Positions 1 through 7,198 of a stretch of 44,762 bases of DNA are shown piece by piece; the first letter of the stretch is position 1, and every line of letters begins with the position of its first letter. Position numbers and translations under genes: made by a program. Under the pieces are notes generated by a model. That model was not told the origin of the DNA and did no database searches. It worked only from the letters and a program-made list of their open reading frames with translations. The stretch is from Streptomyces sp. DvalAA-14 (GTDB taxonomy: Bacteria > Actinomycetota > Actinomycetes > Streptomycetales > Streptomycetaceae). The DNA lies in contig NZ_FMCH01000600.1 of NCBI RefSeq assembly GCF_900091855.1, positions 1 through 44,762 on the forward strand. The letters run 5' to 3'.

Positions 1-32
1 GGCGTGCGAGGATGGCCGCCTCACCTGACAAG

Positions 33-38
33 AAGGAG
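33..38 (+). promoter_or_regulatory. ribosome binding site that decides the pepN start
   Basis: AAGGAG lies 9 bases before GTG 48 but downstream of the upstream in-frame ATG at 12. It therefore supports the GTG as the translation start and argues against the 12-residue longer form. Confidence 0.75.
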
Positions 39-47
39 TGGGCCGCT

Positions 48-2618
48 GTGGCTGGTACGAACCTCACGCGTGAGGAGGCGCAGGAGCGTGCGCGTCTGCT
101 CGGCGTCGACGCCTACGCGATCGAGCTGGACCTGAGCGGCGCCCAGGACGGAGGCACCTTCCGGTCGGTGACGACCGTGCGGTTCGACGCTGCCGAGGCG
201 GGCACGGCGACCTTCATCGACCTGGTGGCCCCCACCGTGCACGAGGTGGTGCTCAACGGCCGGGCGCTGGACGCCGCCGAGGTCTTCGCCGACTCCCGGA
301 TCGCGCTGTCCGACCTCCGGGCCGGCGCCAACGAACTGCGGGTGGTGGCGGACTGCGCCTACACCAACACCGGCGAGGGCCTGCACCGCTTCGTCGACCC
401 GGTGGACAAGCAGGTCTACCTCTACAGCCAGTTCGAGGTGCCCGACGCCCGCCGTGTCTTCGCCTCCTTCGAGCAGCCCGACCTCAAGGCGACCTTCACC
501 TTCACCGTGAAGGCCCCGGTCGGCTGGACCGTGGTCTCCAACTCGCCGACGCCGGAGCCGTCCGCCGACGGCGTGTGGGAGTTCGAGCCGACCCCGCGCA
601 TGTCCACCTACATCACCGCGGTGATCGCCGGGCCGTACACCTCCGTGCACAGCAGCTGGGAGGGCGACGGCCGCAGCGTCCCGCTGGCCGTCTACTGCCG
701 GCCCTCGCTCGCCGAGCACCTGGACGCGGAAGCGATCTTCGCGGTCACCCGGCAGGGCTTCGACTGGTTCCAGGAGAAGTTCGACTACGCCTACCCGTTC
801 GCCAAGTACGACCAACTCTTCGTCCCGGAGTTCAACGCCGGCGCGATGGAGAACGCGGGCGCGGTCACCATCCGCGACCAGTACGTCTTCCGGTCCAAGG
901 TGACCGACGCCGCCTACGAGGTGCGGGCCGAGACGATCCTGCACGAGCTGGCCCACATGTGGTTCGGCGACCTCGTCACCATGGAGTGGTGGAACGACCT
1001 GTGGCTGAACGAGTCGTTCGCCACCTACACCTCCATCGCCTGCCAGGCGCACGCCCCCGGCTCCGACTGGCCGCAGGCGTGGACCACCTTCGCCAACTCC
1101 ATGAAGACCTGGGCCTACCGGCAGGACCAACTGCCCTCCACCCACCCGATCATGGCCGAGATCACCGACCTGGACGACGTGCTCGTCAACTTCGACGGCA
1201 TCACGTACGCCAAGGGCGCCTCCGTCCTCAAGCAGCTCGTCGCCTATGTGGGGATGGACGAGTTCTTCGCCGGCGTGCAGGCATATTTCAAGCGGCACGC
1301 CTGGGGCAACACCCGGCTGTCCGACCTGCTGGGCGCGCTGGAGGAGACCTCCGGCCGTGACCTGAAGACCTGGTCCACGGCGTGGCTGGAGACGGCCGGC
1401 ATCAATGTGCTGCGCCCCGAGCTGACCGTGGACGACCAGGGCTTCGTCACCGCCTTCGCGGTACGCCAGGAGGCGCCCGCACTGCCGGCCGGCGCCAAGG
1501 GCGAGGCGGTGCTGCGCCCGCACCGGATCGCGGTCGGCGCCTACGACCTGCGAGACGGCAAGCTGGTCCGCAGCAGCCGGATCGAGCTGGACGTGGACGG
1601 CGAGCTGACCGAGGTGCCCTTCCCGCCGAACACCCGCCGCCCCGACGTCGTACTGCTCAACGACGACGACCTGTCGTACGCCAAGATCCGGCTGGACGAG
1701 CAGTCGCTGGCCACCGTCCGGGACCACCTGGGGGACTTCACCGAGTCGCTGCCCCGCGCGCTGGTCTGGGCGGCGGCCTGGGACATGACGCGGGACGGCG
1801 AGCTGCCCGCGCGGGACTACCTGGAGCTGGTGCTGCACGGCATCGGCAAGGAGACCGACATCGGCGTGGTGCAGTCGCTGCACCGCCAGGTGAAGCTGGC
1901 CCTCGACCTGTACACCGACCCGGCCTGGCGGGAGACCGGCCTGGCCCGCTGGACCGAGGCGGCCCTGGAGCACCTGACAGCCGCGGTGCCGGGGAGCGAC
2001 CACCAGCTCGCCTGGGTCCGCGCCTTCGCCGCGACCGCCCGCACCCCCGAGCAGCTCGACCTGCTGCAGGGCCTGCTGGACGGTTCGCGCTCCTTCGAGG
2101 GCCTGGCCGTGGACACCGACCTGCGCTGGAGCCTGCTGGGCCGGCTGGCCGCGACCGGCCGGGCCGACGAGGCGGCGATCGACGCGGAACTGGTCCGCGA
2201 CGCGACCTCGGCGGGCGAGCAGCACGCCGCGGGGGCCAAGGCGGCCCGGCCCGCGGCCGAGGTCAAGGCAGCGGTGTGGACCTCCGTGATCGAGGATGAG
2301 AAGCTGCCCAACTCGATCCTCGAAGCGCGCATCGGCGGCTTCGTCCAGACCGACCAGCGCGAGCTGCTCGCCCCCTACACCGAGCGGTACTTCGCGGTGG
2401 TCAAGGACGTGTGGGAGACGCGCAGCTACGAGATGGCCCAGCAGATCGTGGTCGGGCTCTACCCCTCGCTCCAGGTCTCCCGGGCCACGTTGGACGCCAC
2501 CGACGCCTGGCTGGCCTCGGCCCAGCCGGTCGCGGCCCTGCGCCGTCTGGTGGTCGAGTCCCGCGCGGGCGTCGAGCGGGCCCTGAAGGCCCAGCAGGTG
2601 GACGCGGCGGCCGGCTGA
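48..2618 (+). CDS. pepN: aminopeptidase N (M1 family zinc metallopeptidase), copy 1
   Basis: Cytoplasmic M1 aminopeptidase that removes N-terminal residues from peptides; in this genomic context it would finish off peptides released by Clp proteolysis (inference). With the start used here the protein is 856 residues, a normal length for PepN. It shows the exopeptidase signature GAMEN at 265-269 and the zinc site HELAH at 299-303 with the third ligand E322 in NESFA (HEXXH-X18-E). The C-terminal half is the helical ERAP1-like domain. An in-frame ATG at 12 exists, but AAGGAG at 33-38 is correctly spaced for GTG 48, and the resulting N-terminus MAGTNLTREEA matches the second copy (MPSENLSREEA), so GTG 48 is preferred. 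The gene is followed by two hairpins. A paralogue lies at 14339-16933. Function is secure from the motifs; the physiological substrates are not visible. Confidence 0.95.
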   Translation: MAGTNLTREEAQERARLLGVDAYAIELDLSGAQDGGTFRSVTTVRFDAAEAGTATFIDLVAPTVHEVVLNGRALDAAEVFADSRIALSDLRAGANELRVVADCAYTNTGEGLHRFVDPVDKQVYLYSQFEVPDARRVFASFEQPDLKATFTFTVKAPVGWTVVSNSPTPEPSADGVWEFEPTPRMSTYITAVIAGPYTSVHSSWEGDGRSVPLAVYCRPSLAEHLDAEAIFAVTRQGFDWFQEKFDYAYPFAKYDQLFVPEFNAGAMENAGAVTIRDQYVFRSKVTDAAYEVRAETILHELAHMWFGDLVTMEWWNDLWLNESFATYTSIACQAHAPGSDWPQAWTTFANSMKTWAYRQDQLPSTHPIMAEITDLDDVLVNFDGITYAKGASVLKQLVAYVGMDEFFAGVQAYFKRHAWGNTRLSDLLGALEETSGRDLKTWSTAWLETAGINVLRPELTVDDQGFVTAFAVRQEAPALPAGAKGEAVLRPHRIAVGAYDLRDGKLVRSSRIELDVDGELTEVPFPPNTRRPDVVLLNDDDLSYAKIRLDEQSLATVRDHLGDFTESLPRALVWAAAWDMTRDGELPARDYLELVLHGIGKETDIGVVQSLHRQVKLALDLYTDPAWRETGLARWTEAALEHLTAAVPGSDHQLAWVRAFAATARTPEQLDLLQGLLDGSRSFEGLAVDTDLRWSLLGRLAATGRADEAAIDAELVRDATSAGEQHAAGAKAARPAAEVKAAVWTSVIEDEKLPNSILEARIGGFVQTDQRELLAPYTERYFAVVKDVWETRSYEMAQQIVVGLYPSLQVSRATLDATDAWLASAQPVAALRRLVVESRAGVERALKAQQVDAAAG

Positions 2619-2645
2619 CGCACGGGTCGGCGGGCGGGCGGTCCG

Positions 2646-2671
2646 CCGGGTCGACCGGCGGTCGGACCCGG
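2646..2671 (+). terminator. hairpin downstream of pepN (first of two)
   Basis: CCGGGTC-GACC pairs with GGTC-(G)-GACCCGG around a 3-base GGC loop: an 11-bp stem with one bulged G, starting 28 bases after the pepN stop. There is no T tract, as is usual for Streptomyces terminators. Confidence 0.5.
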
Positions 2672-2698
2672 GTGATCCGGCGGACCCGGCGGATCACC
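2671..2698 (+). terminator. hairpin downstream of pepN (second of two)
   Basis: GGTGATCCG and CGGATCACC form a perfect 9-bp stem around a 10-base loop immediately after the first hairpin. The two together look like a tandem terminator. The remaining bases to 2852 are low-complexity repeats of CTGCCCGCCGG type in which I see no gene. Confidence 0.5.
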
Positions 2699-2852
2699 AA
2701 GGCGGCGGCCGATCGGGCTGCCTGCCCGCCGCCCGCCCGCCGGCCGACTGCCCGCCGGACTGCCCGCCGGACTACTCGCCGGGCTGCCGGCTGGCTGAGC
2801 TGACGGCTGACCAGCCTCCCGGGCGGGCATCTCGGGGTGCCAGGATGCCGGT

Positions 2853-3545
2853 GTGACCGACGCACCCGACGGGCCCCCCGCTCCCGGCCCACCCGACGTC
2901 CCCGGCGCGCCCCTGACGCCCTCCGGTCCCGGCGTGCCGCGCGGCGGCCCCCGCATGCCGCCGCCCGCCGCCGGCGTGGCCGGCTCGCGGGAGGCGGTCC
3001 GGATCCGTACCGTCCACACGGCCGAGCTCGCGCCCGCCGAGCGGGCCGCGCTGCGCTCGCTGCTGGAGGAGGCGTTCGCCGGCCACCCGGACGGCGACTT
3101 CGACGACGCCGACTGGGACCACACCATCGGCGGTATGCACGCCCTCGCCTGGGAGGGCGCCGCGCTGATCGGGCACGCCGCGGTGGTCCAGCGGCGGCTG
3201 CTGCACCGCGGCCGGGCGCTGCGGACCGGATATGTGGAGGGTGTCGCCGTCCGGGCGGACCGGCGCGGGCAGGGACACGGCGCCGCCGTGATGGCCGCCG
3301 CCGAGCGGATCATCCGCGGCGCCTACGAGCTGGGCGCGCTGGCCAGCGCGCAGGCCGCCACCGCCTTCTACACCGGCCGCGGCTGGCAGCCCTGGCGGGG
3401 CCCGACCGCCGTCCTCACCCCCGAGAACGGCATCACCCCCACCCCGGACGAGGACGGCTGGATCCACGTCCTCCCCGTCGCCGGCACGACGCTGGACCAG
3501 TCCGCCACGCTGACCTGCGACTGGCGACCCGGCGAGGTGTGGTGA
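2853..3545 (+). CDS. GNAT acetyltransferase of the aminoglycoside 2'-N-acetyltransferase AAC(2')-I type
   Basis: GNAT-fold enzyme predicted to move an acetyl group from acetyl-CoA to an amine. Residues 49-230 follow, almost block for block, the pattern I remember for mycobacterial AAC(2')-Ic: DWDHTIGGMHAL (88-98), HAAVVQRRL (108-116), the acetyl-CoA loop YVEGVAVRADRRGQGHG (127-143), RGAYELGAL (155-163), the GRGWQPWRGPTAVL stretch (175-188) and a C-terminal CDWRPGEVW ending in Trp230. AAC(2')-Ic also ends in a Trp. The first ~48 residues are a Pro/Gly-rich extension absent from that family; in-frame GTG 2934 or ATG 2955 would remove most of it, and no start has a strong Shine-Dalgarno sequence. 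Family membership is well supported. Whether the true substrate is an aminoglycoside or a cell-wall amine is unknown. It stands alone between pepN and a phosphoesterase. Confidence 0.82.
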   Translation: MTDAPDGPPAPGPPDVPGAPLTPSGPGVPRGGPRMPPPAAGVAGSREAVRIRTVHTAELAPAERAALRSLLEEAFAGHPDGDFDDADWDHTIGGMHALAWEGAALIGHAAVVQRRLLHRGRALRTGYVEGVAVRADRRGQGHGAAVMAAAERIIRGAYELGALASAQAATAFYTGRGWQPWRGPTAVLTPENGITPTPDEDGWIHVLPVAGTTLDQSATLTCDWRPGEVW

Positions 3546-3566
3546 TCCGCTCCTGCGGCGATCACC
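3541..3566 (+). terminator. hairpin over the stop codon of the AAC(2')-like gene
   Basis: GGTGATC plus CGC pairs with GCG plus GATCACC around a TCCT loop, with a 2-base bulge (GC). It overlaps the TGA stop and is the only terminator-like structure seen before the next gene. Confidence 0.4.
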
Positions 3567-3877
3567 CGAAGGGATGAACCGCACCGCCCGGCGCCACGGC
3601 CGCCGCCCCCCGCGCCGGACCGGCCCGACCCGCCCGCGGCAGGGCTCCTGACACCCCATCGGGCCCCGTCGGAGATCACTTCGGCGTGCCTCCGGTCATG
3701 GCTGGGCAAAGCACGAAAAGGTGTGGCCAACCGCTTCCTGCTCGTTGGTCACGTGTTCACCGGTAGCCCCCATCGCCACATGCTCATCTCCCGAAAGAGT
3801 TTTGAGGGGTCCCCGATAAGGACCCAGCACCGGCAGCTCCAGGCTTCGCAGGCTCAAAGCTCTAGGAGGAAACGTTC
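3567..3877. other. intergenic region upstream of the phosphoesterase
   Basis: About 310 bases with no gene I can support. It is less GC-rich than its surroundings between roughly 3660 and 3860, as expected of a promoter region. It contains a GTTCACC heptamer at 3755-3761 (see the PHO-box entry) and ends in a strong ribosome binding site, AGGAGG at 3864-3869, eight bases before ATG 3878. I could not assign a convincing -35/-10 pair. Confidence 0.5.
3744..3765 (+). promoter_or_regulatory. possible PhoP (PHO) box
   Basis: Two 11-base units, GTTGGTCACGT and GTTCACCGGTA, lie head to tail. The second begins with a perfect GTTCACC, the core of Streptomyces PHO-box direct repeats; the first matches only weakly. 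The position upstream of a secreted phosphoesterase makes phosphate control plausible. The match is one good unit, so this is a suggestion only. Confidence 0.3.
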
Positions 3878-5305
3878 ATGGCCGAGTTGACACGACGGCG
3901 GCTCCTCGGATCGGCGGCAGGGGCCATCGGCGGGGCGGCAGCGCTCTCGCTGCTGCCCCCCAGCGTGCAGAAGGCGGTGGCGGCGGGGCCGCCGAGCCGC
4001 AGCTCGATTCAGGACATCAAGCACATCGTCCTGCTGATGCAGGAGAACCGCTCCTTCGACCACTACTTCGGCACGCTGTCCGGCGTCCGCGGCTTCAGTG
4101 ACCCCAACGCGCTCAAGCTGTCCAGCGGGCGCAAGGTGTTCTACCAGCCGGACACGGTCAATCCCGACGGCTACCTGCTGCCGTTCCACCTCGACACCAA
4201 GACCACCAGCGCCCAGGCCATCCCGTCCACCAGCCACGCCTGGTCGGTGCAGCACCAGGCGTGGAACAACGGCAAGATGGACAAGTGGCTGCCCGCGCAC
4301 CGCTCCGCGGACGGCGCCAACGGCCCCTACGTGATGGGCTACTACACCCGCGAGGACATCCCCTTCCAGTTCGCCCTCGCCGAGAACTTCACCATCTGCG
4401 ACAACTACTTCTGCTCGGTCATGGGCCCGACCTGGCCCAACCGCCTCTACTGGATGACCGGCACCATCGACCCGGGCGGCACCAAGGGCGGCCCGGTCAT
4501 CTCCAACAGCGCGCCCAAGCCGTACACCTGGACCACCTACGCCGAGCGCCTGCAGGCCGCCGGCGTGAGCTGGAAGGTCTACCAGCAGGACGACGACTAC
4601 GGCTGCAACATGCTGGAGAACTTCGCCAACTTCAAGAACGCCAAGTCCGGCTCCCCGCTGTACGAGCTCGGTGTGCGACCGGGCGCCGAGGGCACCTTCG
4701 AGGACGACGCGCGCAACGACCGCTTGCCGACCGTCTCCTGGATCATCCCCACCAGCACCCAGTCCGAGCACCCGGACTACCTGCCGGCCGCCGGCGCGGA
4801 CTTCGTGGCCCAGAAGATCGAGGCCATCGCGTCCAACCCCGCGGTGTGGGCCAAGACCGCCTTCATCCTCAACTACGACGAGAACGACGGCCTGTTCGAC
4901 CACGTGGCCCCGCCGGTCGCGCCCGCGGGCACCGCCGCCGAGTTCGTGCAGAACCTGCCGATCGGCGCCGGCTTCCGGGTGCCGGCCATCATCATCTCCC
5001 CGTGGACCGTGGGCGGATACGTGGCCAGCGAGGCGTTCGACCACACCTCGCCGCTGCGGCTGCTCGAAACCGTCACCGGCGTCCAGGAGACCAACATCTC
5101 CGCCTGGCGGCGCCGTACCTTCGGCGACCTGACCTCGGTGTTCCGCTTCACCGACACCCACCCCACCCCGCCCGCGCTGCCCGACGACACCGCGGCGCAG
5201 CTGACCCAGGCCGAGCAGGAAGTGGCGACCCTGCCCAAGCCGACCCTGCCGGGCGCCACCCAGTCGGTTCCCCAGCAGGAGTCGGGCTCGCGCCCGCACG
5301 TGTAA
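3878..5305 (+). CDS. Tat-exported phosphoesterase of the phospholipase C / acid phosphatase family
   Basis: Predicted extracellular hydrolase of phosphate esters (phospholipid or phosphomonoester), 475 residues. The N-terminus carries the twin-arginine motif TRRRLLG (residues 5-11), then a hydrophobic stretch and an AVAAG cleavage region near 35. Family motifs follow in order: QENRSFDHYFG with E56-N57; GPTWPNR with T185 in the nucleophile position; SEHPDYLP with H298; and YDENDGLFDHV with D334-E335 as metal ligands. It is much shorter than classical phosphocholine-specific PLCs (about 650-700 residues) and lacks their C-terminal domains, so it fits the compact AcpA/phosphoesterase group better. 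The start is fixed by AGGAGG at 3864-3869. A very strong terminator follows. Substrate cannot be told from sequence. Confidence 0.88.
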   Translation: MAELTRRRLLGSAAGAIGGAAALSLLPPSVQKAVAAGPPSRSSIQDIKHIVLLMQENRSFDHYFGTLSGVRGFSDPNALKLSSGRKVFYQPDTVNPDGYLLPFHLDTKTTSAQAIPSTSHAWSVQHQAWNNGKMDKWLPAHRSADGANGPYVMGYYTREDIPFQFALAENFTICDNYFCSVMGPTWPNRLYWMTGTIDPGGTKGGPVISNSAPKPYTWTTYAERLQAAGVSWKVYQQDDDYGCNMLENFANFKNAKSGSPLYELGVRPGAEGTFEDDARNDRLPTVSWIIPTSTQSEHPDYLPAAGADFVAQKIEAIASNPAVWAKTAFILNYDENDGLFDHVAPPVAPAGTAAEFVQNLPIGAGFRVPAIIISPWTVGGYVASEAFDHTSPLRLLETVTGVQETNISAWRRRTFGDLTSVFRFTDTHPTPPALPDDTAAQLTQAEQEVATLPKPTLPGATQSVPQQESGSRPHV

Positions 5306-5351
5306 GCGCGCCCACCCCGCTCGACCGGCTCGACCCGCACCTCCGCACGCC

Positions 5352-5385
5352 CCGCGCGCCCGCCGGAAAACCGGTGGGCGCGCGG
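5352..5385 (+). terminator. strong rho-independent-type hairpin after the phosphoesterase
   Basis: A 15-bp stem (5352-5366 with 5371-5385, including one G-T pair) closes an AAAA tetraloop. It starts 46 bases after the stop codon. Confidence 0.8.
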
Positions 5386-5478
5386 CCGTGGCGCGGCTAG
5401 AGTCGGCGCCTTTGGCAGGGGGATCCGGAACACCCGCGGCGGCGACGGCCCGGACCGGTGACGGCAGGAGGTAGGCGG

Positions 5479-6822
5479 ATGGCGGCGCCGGGACTCGGCC
5501 GCGACTTCCGGGCGCTGTGGGCGGCGAACTCCGTCTCCACGCTCGGCGACGGCATGGTGGCCGCGGCGGCCCCGCTGCTGGTCGCCTCTGTCAGCGACGA
5601 CCCGGTGCTCATCGGCTTGGCCGTCTTCGTCCAGCAACTGCCCTGGCTGCTCTTCGCCCTGGTCAGCGGCGCGGTCATCGACCGGCTGGACAAGCGGCGG
5701 CTGATCGTGGCGGTGGACGTCTCCCGCGGCCTGCTCACCGGGGTCCTCACGCTGGCCGTCTGGTGGGGCCACGCCTCGATCCCGGTGATCTACGCCGTCG
5801 CCTTCCTGCTGGGCACCTGCGAGACGCTGGCCGAGACCGCGGCGTCGACCCTGGTCCCGGCGGTGGTGGCGCCGGAACTGCTGCCGAGCGCCAACTCGCG
5901 GCTGCACGGCTCGTACTTCGTACTGAACAAGTTCGCCGGGCGCCCGGCCGGCGCGAGCCTGTTCGTGCTGGCGGCGGCGCTGCCGTTCGGCCTCGACGCC
6001 GCCTCGTTCCTGGTCTCCGCGCTGCTGGTGGCCACCATGCGCGGGGTGCGCGCACCGGCCGGGCGGCCGGGGCCGGACGGGCCGGCTCCGGCGGACGGGC
6101 CGGGGCCGGCCCGGTCGATCCGGGCGGACATCCGCGACGGGCTGCGCTGGCTGTGGCGCGAGCCGGTGATCCGGATGCTGACGCTCGCGCTGTGCCTGAT
6201 GAACGTCACCCTCACCGCAGGCTTCTCGATCATGGTCCTCTATGCCCGCGACCGGCTGGGCCTCGGCGACATCGGCTACGGATTCCTGCTCGCCGCAAGC
6301 GCCGTCGGCGGGATCCTCGGCGCGCTGCTGGCCCCGCGGCTGCAGTCCTGGTTCCGGGCGTCGGTGCTGCTGCGGGCCGGGCTGGTGGTCGAGACGCTGA
6401 CGCATGTCGGCCTGGCGCTGGCCGGTACGGCGGCGGCCGCGTTCTGCGTCCTGGTCGCGTTCGGCGTGCACTCGTCGGTCTTCGCCGGGATCGAGACCAC
6501 CTTCCGGCAGCGGCGGGTTCCCGAGGAACTGCGCGGCCGGGTGGGGAGCGTCTTCATGATGTTCGCGATCGGCGGCAACGCGGTGGGGGCGCTCATCGGC
6601 GGCCCGCTGGTGAGCTGGCGGGGTGTCGCGGCGCCGTTCTGGTTCTCGGCGGTGGCGATGACCGCGGTCACCGCGCTGTGCTGGCGCCCGTTCGGCCGCA
6701 ATCTGCCGGCCGCGGCGGGCGGGGCAGCCGTGGGGGCCGGGGAAGCCGAGGCGACCGGGGGAGCGGGGGCGGGCGGGCCGGCGCCGGGGACGGCGTCCGG
6801 GGAGGCGTACCCCGTGCCGTGA
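5479..6822 (+). CDS. MFS transporter (EntS/MFS_3-like exporter)
   Basis: Predicted inner-membrane proton-driven exporter, 447 residues with about 12 hydrophobic segments. The N-terminus (FRALWAANSVSTLGDGMV, then VASVSDDPVLIGLAVF) and the cytoplasmic loop DRLDKRRLIV after the second helix are typical of the MFS_3/enterobactin-exporter-like group that is abundant in Streptomyces. A Gly/Pro-rich central loop (about residues 195-213) separates the two six-helix halves, and the C-terminus is a low-complexity Gly/Ala/Glu tail. An in-frame GTG at 5458 exists, but AGGAGGT at 5466-5472 sits six bases before ATG 5479, which is therefore taken as the start. It has no neighbouring regulator or biosynthetic genes, so the substrate is unknown. 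Confidence 0.88.
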   Translation: MAAPGLGRDFRALWAANSVSTLGDGMVAAAAPLLVASVSDDPVLIGLAVFVQQLPWLLFALVSGAVIDRLDKRRLIVAVDVSRGLLTGVLTLAVWWGHASIPVIYAVAFLLGTCETLAETAASTLVPAVVAPELLPSANSRLHGSYFVLNKFAGRPAGASLFVLAAALPFGLDAASFLVSALLVATMRGVRAPAGRPGPDGPAPADGPGPARSIRADIRDGLRWLWREPVIRMLTLALCLMNVTLTAGFSIMVLYARDRLGLGDIGYGFLLAASAVGGILGALLAPRLQSWFRASVLLRAGLVVETLTHVGLALAGTAAAAFCVLVAFGVHSSVFAGIETTFRQRRVPEELRGRVGSVFMMFAIGGNAVGALIGGPLVSWRGVAAPFWFSAVAMTAVTALCWRPFGRNLPAAAGGAAVGAGEAEATGGAGAGGPAPGTASGEAYPVP

Positions 6823-6907
6823 GCGAGCCCCGCGGCGCCGTGCGGGCAGCACTCGGCCCCCGGCGGCCCTCGGGCGGGCGGGACGGGGGCTCAGGCGCGG
6901 AGCGCCG

Positions 6908-7150
6908 TCAGTGGTCCTTCTGCTTGCGGGGCCGCTCGGACAGGATGACCAGGCCCGCGATGATCCCGAAGGCCACCAGCGGCGTCGCGACGAACAGGCC
7001 GAGCGTCTGCAGCACGTTCAGACCCGGACCCGGGTCGTCACCGTCGTCCCGGACCACCGCGAACGCCGGCGACGAAATGAGCAGCAGCGCTGTCGTGGCG
7101 GCGGTGACGAATCCGGCGCGCACGGCCATCTTGTTGAGCTTCTTGTCCAC
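6908..7150 (-). CDS. small membrane protein of unknown function
   Basis: An 80-residue protein read from GTG at 7150. It has an N-terminal hydrophobic segment (about 12-31) ending in SSPAFA, which could be a signal peptide with cleavage after AFA or a first membrane helix; then an acidic Gly/Pro linker (RDDGDDPGPG); then a second hydrophobic helix (about 47-70); and a basic tail, SERPRKQKDH. This layout fits a small cell-envelope protein whose C-terminus lies in the cytoplasm. It lies between the MFS gene and malQ and is the last gene of that minus-strand run, 48 bases after malQ. I do not recognise the family. Confidence 0.65.
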   Translation of the reverse strand: MDKKLNKMAVRAGFVTAATTALLLISSPAFAVVRDDGDDPGPGLNVLQTLGLFVATPLVAFGIIAGLVILSERPRKQKDH

Positions 7151-7198
7151 ACGTTCAATGTAGTGACCACCCCGGGGCGCCGCGCGCCCGGGGGTGCC

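Noticed and set aside
2837..3577. Arg-rich open frame overlapping the AAC(2')-like gene
   Set aside because: Low-complexity Arg/Pro product in the shifted frame; the AAC(2') frame has clear homology.
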